From Bordetella parapertussis (lineage in GTDB: Bacteria; Pseudomonadota; Gammaproteobacteria; Burkholderiales; Burkholderiaceae_C): a DNA stretch of 64,000 nt. A program made the position numbers and the translations under genes. Positions 61,320 through 64,000 of this stretch are shown here, piece by piece (within the stretch, counting starts at the first letter, position 1; the number at the start of each line of letters is the position of its first letter). Location: contig CAMDXA010000004.1 of the NCBI GenBank assembly GCA_945878065.1, forward strand, positions 34,697 to 98,696, given 5' to 3'. The notes under the pieces are model-generated. The model was given only the letters and a program-made list of their open reading frames with translations. It made no database searches and was not told where the DNA came from.

Positions 61320-61377
61320 TTAATTGGGGTCAGGTTCCAATTAATCAAATAATTAATTGGAACCTGACCCCAATTAA
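61320..61377. repeat. Long REP-like palindrome, copy 2 (after bioD)
   Basis: A perfect 26-bp inverted repeat with a 6-base loop (CAAATA), with the same GGGGTCAGGTTCCAATTAAT core as copy 1 at 57966-58032. A partial further unit (GGCCCCAATTA) follows to ~61392. It lies between the converging bioD and folA and may act as a bidirectional terminator. Confidence 0.9.
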
Positions 61378-61399
61378 CCTGGCCCCAATTACCAACTGA

Positions 61400-61888
61400 T
61401 TAACTTCTCACCAGGGTCACAAGGCTATAGCCCAGCCCTTGCGCTGAGGTGTGCGTCGTGCGCTGAGTTTCTTTCCATTCACCTGCGTCGACGGCAGGCG
61501 CAAAAGCATCGCCCTCGTAATCCGCGTCGATCTCTGTGATCACTAACTGCTTTGCCAAAGGCATGGCCTGTGCATACAACTGCGCGCCGCCGATCAACCA
61601 CACGACATCATCAGCACTGAATAACTCCATCGCAGCTTGCAAAGAACTCACCACTTGCGCGCCGGGCGCAGAAAAACTGGCTTTACGCGACACCACCACA
61701 TTGGTTCTGCCCGGCAGGGGTCTGAATTTGTGCGGGATGGATTCCCAAGTCACGCGCCCCATGATGACGGGCTGACCCAGCGTGGTGCGTTTAAAATGAG
61801 CCAAGTCCTCGGGCAAATGCCAGGGCAAATCGCCATTCACGCCAATGACGTTATTGCGAGAGCGCGCGTAAATCAGGTGAAGTGGCAT
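61400..61888 (-). CDS. folA: Dihydrofolate reductase
   Basis: A 162-residue enzyme (ATG 61888, MPLHLIYARSRNNVIG) that reduces dihydrofolate with NADPH. It has GVNGDLPWHLPEDLAHFKRTTLGQPVIMGRVTWESI, PGRTNVVVSRK, VWLIGGAQLYAQAMPLAKQLVITEID, and a normal C-terminus. The open frame to 62029 is not used. It is on the same strand as EamA and thyA, in the order thyA - EamA - folA, so thymidylate synthesis and folate recycling sit together. Confidence 0.95.
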   Translation of the reverse strand: MPLHLIYARSRNNVIGVNGDLPWHLPEDLAHFKRTTLGQPVIMGRVTWESIPHKFRPLPGRTNVVVSRKASFSAPGAQVVSSLQAAMELFSADDVVWLIGGAQLYAQAMPLAKQLVITEIDADYEGDAFAPAVDAGEWKETQRTTHTSAQGLGYSLVTLVRS

Positions 61889-61926
61889 GTGTGGAAGAAA
61901 ATCAAAACGGTATTGTCGAGCAAAGC

Positions 61927-62868
61927 TTATTCTGCATTCATCACCGGCTTGGCGCGGGAAGGCAACAGTACCGCAGCAATAGCTGCGACCACACACACCA
62001 TGGCCACATAGTCTTGCCAATGCGGCCATTCACCCACCATGAAGGTGGCGCATAAGGTGCCAATGACAGGTACGGCCATGATGCTCATGGCGCTGGTGGC
62101 AGGCGGCAGGTCACGCGCCATGCCAAACCAAATAATTTGTGCGAACCCATAGTTGACGAAGATGGCATAGACCAAACTGCTCCATGCCAAGGGTGAGATT
62201 TGCCATGTCGGCCAAGTCTCGGTCGCTGAGGCCAGCAACAAAATGACCGGGCTGCTGAGCAGCATCATCCAGACAGTGAGGGACTGCACCGGCATGGTGA
62301 AACTGATGCGACGCATCCACAGCGTGCCTATCGCCCAACTGATGGCACCGAGTTCCATCCACACAATGCCCATGGGTTGGCCTTGCAGGGCAGTGAGTTC
62401 ATGCGAAATCAGCAGCCCAATACCCAGCAAAGCCGCGATGACTGCAATGACGATGCGTTTGTTCAATTGCTGCCCCATGAACAACACCCCAAACACCACG
62501 GTCCACACCGGAAACATAAACCCCAAAATCGATGCTCTGCCAGAGGGAAGCGCCAATACGCCCAAGATCGATAAGGTGTGCCACAAAAAAATATTCGGTA
62601 TGCCCAGCAGCACAATGTCTCGCCATTCACGTGCAGTGGCTGGCCATAGGCGAATTCCGCGCATGCGAAAGTAAAACATCAACCACAGAGCAGCCAAGCC
62701 CATGGTGATACCGCGCACATACAAAGGCGGCAATTCGCGCACGGCGATTTTCATCATCGGCCAATTGATGCCCCACATCAACGTGAGTGCAATCAGCGCA
62801 ATCAGTTGTGCGCGGGATATGTGAAGCGTGTTCAAACAGCCACCGGCGCTTTGATGGCCGGATGGCAT
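61927..62868 (-). CDS. EamA-family (DMT) transporter
   Basis: A 313-residue membrane protein with ten hydrophobic segments in two EamA halves ([22 protein letters not shown]..., [112 protein letters not shown]). Such proteins export metabolites or amino acids. ATG 62868 is used, but a TTG at 62835 that overlaps the thyA stop is a reasonable alternative. It is translationally linked to thyA. The substrate is unknown. Confidence 0.85.
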   Translation of the reverse strand: MPSGHQSAGGCLNTLHISRAQLIALIALTLMWGINWPMMKIAVRELPPLYVRGITMGLAALWLMFYFRMRGIRLWPATAREWRDIVLLGIPNIFLWHTLSILGVLALPSGRASILGFMFPVWTVVFGVLFMGQQLNKRIVIAVIAALLGIGLLISHELTALQGQPMGIVWMELGAISWAIGTLWMRRISFTMPVQSLTVWMMLLSSPVILLLASATETWPTWQISPLAWSSLVYAIFVNYGFAQIIWFGMARDLPPATSAMSIMAVPVIGTLCATFMVGEWPHWQDYVAMVCVVAAIAAVLLPSRAKPVMNAE

Positions 62869-63665
62869 TGGTAGTCACGCACTTCGAAGTCTTCGTATTC
62901 GTAGTCAAAGATGGATGCGGGCTTGCGTTTGATGTGCAAACTCGGTGCAGCAAACGGTGCGCGGGACAACTGCAGTTCCACTTGCTCATGGTGATTACTG
63001 TAGATGTGGCAGTCGCCGCCGGTCCAGATGAAGTCGCCGACCTCGAGGTCGCATTGCTGCGCCACCATGTGGGTGAGCAGCGCGTAGCTGGCGATGTTGA
63101 ACGGCACGCCTAAAAAAATGTCTGCGCTGCGCTGATAAAGCTGGCAACTGAGTTGGCCTTTGCCGCCAGCGACAGTGGGAGGTGCCACATAAAACTGAAA
63201 AAACGCATGGCAAGGCATGAGCGCCATCTTGGACAACTCGGCGACGTTCCAAGCGCTGACGATGATGCGGCGTGAATCCGGATTGGTTTTCAAAGTCTGA
63301 ATCACATCGCTGATCTGGTCTATGTGTTGGCCGTCAGGTGTCGGCCAACTGCGCCATTGCACGCCATACACCGGACCCAAGTCGCCGTCAGCGCGTGCCC
63401 ATTCGTCCCAAATGCTCACGCCGCGTTCTTTCAACCAGTTGTTGTTGCTGGAACCGGTGAGAAACCATAGCAACTCAATGATGATGGATTTGAGATGCAC
63501 CTTTTTCGTGGTGACCAGCGGAAAGCCTTGGCGCAAATCGAACCGCATTTGGTGGCCGAACACACTGCGTGTGCCGGTGCCGGTGCGGTCCGATTTTTCA
63601 ACGCCATGCGTGTACACATGGCGCATGAAATCTTCGTAGGGGGTGGGGATGGTGGCGGAAGTCAT
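62832..63665 (-). CDS. thyA: Thymidylate synthase
   Basis: ThyA methylates dUMP with methylene-THF, producing dTMP and dihydrofolate. The 277 residues show [48 protein letters not shown], the dUMP-site [14 protein letters not shown], the catalytic Cys in [14 protein letters not shown], and [16 protein letters not shown]. The product dihydrofolate is recycled by FolA, two genes away. The stop overlaps the start region of EamA. Confidence 0.96.
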   Translation of the reverse strand: MTSATIPTPYEDFMRHVYTHGVEKSDRTGTGTRSVFGHQMRFDLRQGFPLVTTKKVHLKSIIIELLWFLTGSSNNNWLKERGVSIWDEWARADGDLGPVYGVQWRSWPTPDGQHIDQISDVIQTLKTNPDSRRIIVSAWNVAELSKMALMPCHAFFQFYVAPPTVAGGKGQLSCQLYQRSADIFLGVPFNIASYALLTHMVAQQCDLEVGDFIWTGGDCHIYSNHHEQVELQLSRAPFAAPSLHIKRKPASIFDYEYEDFEVRDYQCHPAIKAPVAV

Positions 63666-63754
63666 GGAGAGAGTTTAAAGCGGAGCTTCATACGAGTTTC
63701 AAGTAGGAATGAGACCTTCATGCCTGACGCACACCTTGTGGTTGAGAAATAGGG

Positions 63755-64000
63755 CTAATTGAAGTCATCTTCTTTTTGGTGTTTGATTCGGGCAATCAAG
63801 ATGTCGTCGCCGGGAAGGTGTCTGAAACGGGCTATGTAGCCGCTGCTGCCAAAATCTATGATGGCTTCACGCAAGTAAATCCTTCCCTCTACGGGGCGGA
63901 ATCGTTCCGGCATGACTGCAATCTTTGTGAGCGCATCACGAATGACGATGATTGCTCTCTTTGCTACCACTTTGTCTTGTATGGCCAGAAAGTCATGAAG
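63755..64000 (-). CDS. RelE/ParE-family toxin, 5' part cut by window end
   Basis: The reading frame runs from the window edge leftward to 63755. Visible residues are LHDFLAIQDKVVAKRAIIVIRDALTKIAVMPERFRPVEGRIYLREAIIDFGSSGYIARFRHLPGDDILIARIKHQKEDDFN. The RYL-REA/FGSSGYIARFRH and ILIARIKHQKEDD segments match RelE/ParE mRNase or gyrase toxins. The start and the paired antitoxin lie outside the window to the right. An internal GTG at 63970 is not the true start. A complete pair would be a type II toxin-antitoxin system. Confidence 0.8.
   Translation of the reverse strand, partial: LHDFLAIQDKVVAKRAIIVIRDALTKIAVMPERFRPVEGRIYLREAIIDFGSSGYIARFRHLPGDDILIARIKHQKEDDFN

Overview
The window reads as a chromosomal segment of a betaproteobacterium, most likely order Burkholderiales and probably Comamonadaceae-like. 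That placement is inferred from the gene neighbourhoods (mutM-mutY / rapZ-recN-nadK / hrcA; rpoZ-spoT; gmk-yicC / rph-rdgB-hemW; glnA-ntrB-ntrC; egtB-egtD) and protein style, not from a database search.

Layout. 1-16632 is housekeeping: a partial TPR protein, DNA repair (mutM, mutY, recN), rapZ, nadK, hrcA, three tRNAs (CAU, Arg-ACG, Ser-UGA), an FAD oxidoreductase, greB, the stringent-response gene spoT, rpoZ, gmk, yicC, rph, rdgB and hemW. 16619-24412 is an integrated mobile element in the 3' end of tRNA-Ser(UGA). It is bounded by a 15-bp direct repeat and carries a P4-type tyrosine integrase, an AlpA-like regulator, a structured RNA with two mutually exclusive hairpins, a Toprim/RecA-type primase-helicase, three small genes (one with a TubC-N-like docking fold), an IS3 transposase wreck, and cargo consisting of an exported beta-lactamase-fold serine hydrolase and a tiny exported protein. 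This is the architecture of a P4-like satellite or small integrative element, and it is the most unusual part of the window.

24413-34813 is an accessory region: a decayed response-regulator end, an outer-membrane barrel protein, a SOUL protein, and an AT-rich copper/metal module (DUF2946, TonB receptor, PepSY membrane protein, PCuAC copper chaperone). After these come an exported RraA-fold protein, a cyclase-family hydrolase and a YbjN-like protein. 34849-40308 is one leftward catabolic operon (aldehyde dehydrogenase, SDR, MaoC-like hydratase, acyl-CoA dehydrogenase, CaiB CoA-transferase). 40464-43301 is an ergothioneine operon (egtB, egtD) with a glutaredoxin-like protein that lacks its cysteines.

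43373-51267 holds an ArsH-type flavoprotein, a Kef-type antiporter, a Tat-exported carbonic-anhydrase-like protein, an epoxide-hydrolase-like enzyme, an orphan molybdenum hydroxylase large subunit and a CinA/MoaB-domain protein. 51409-56126 is the nitrogen-control locus with a sigma-54 promoter before glnA. 56118-61316 has xth and the biotin genes bioB / bioA-bioF-bioD. Two near-identical long palindromes of REP type lie beside the biotin genes. The window ends with folA, an EamA transporter, thyA and a partial RelE/ParE toxin.

Starts were chosen by family length and ribosome binding sites. Functions rest on motifs read by eye. No alignment, folding or database computation was possible.
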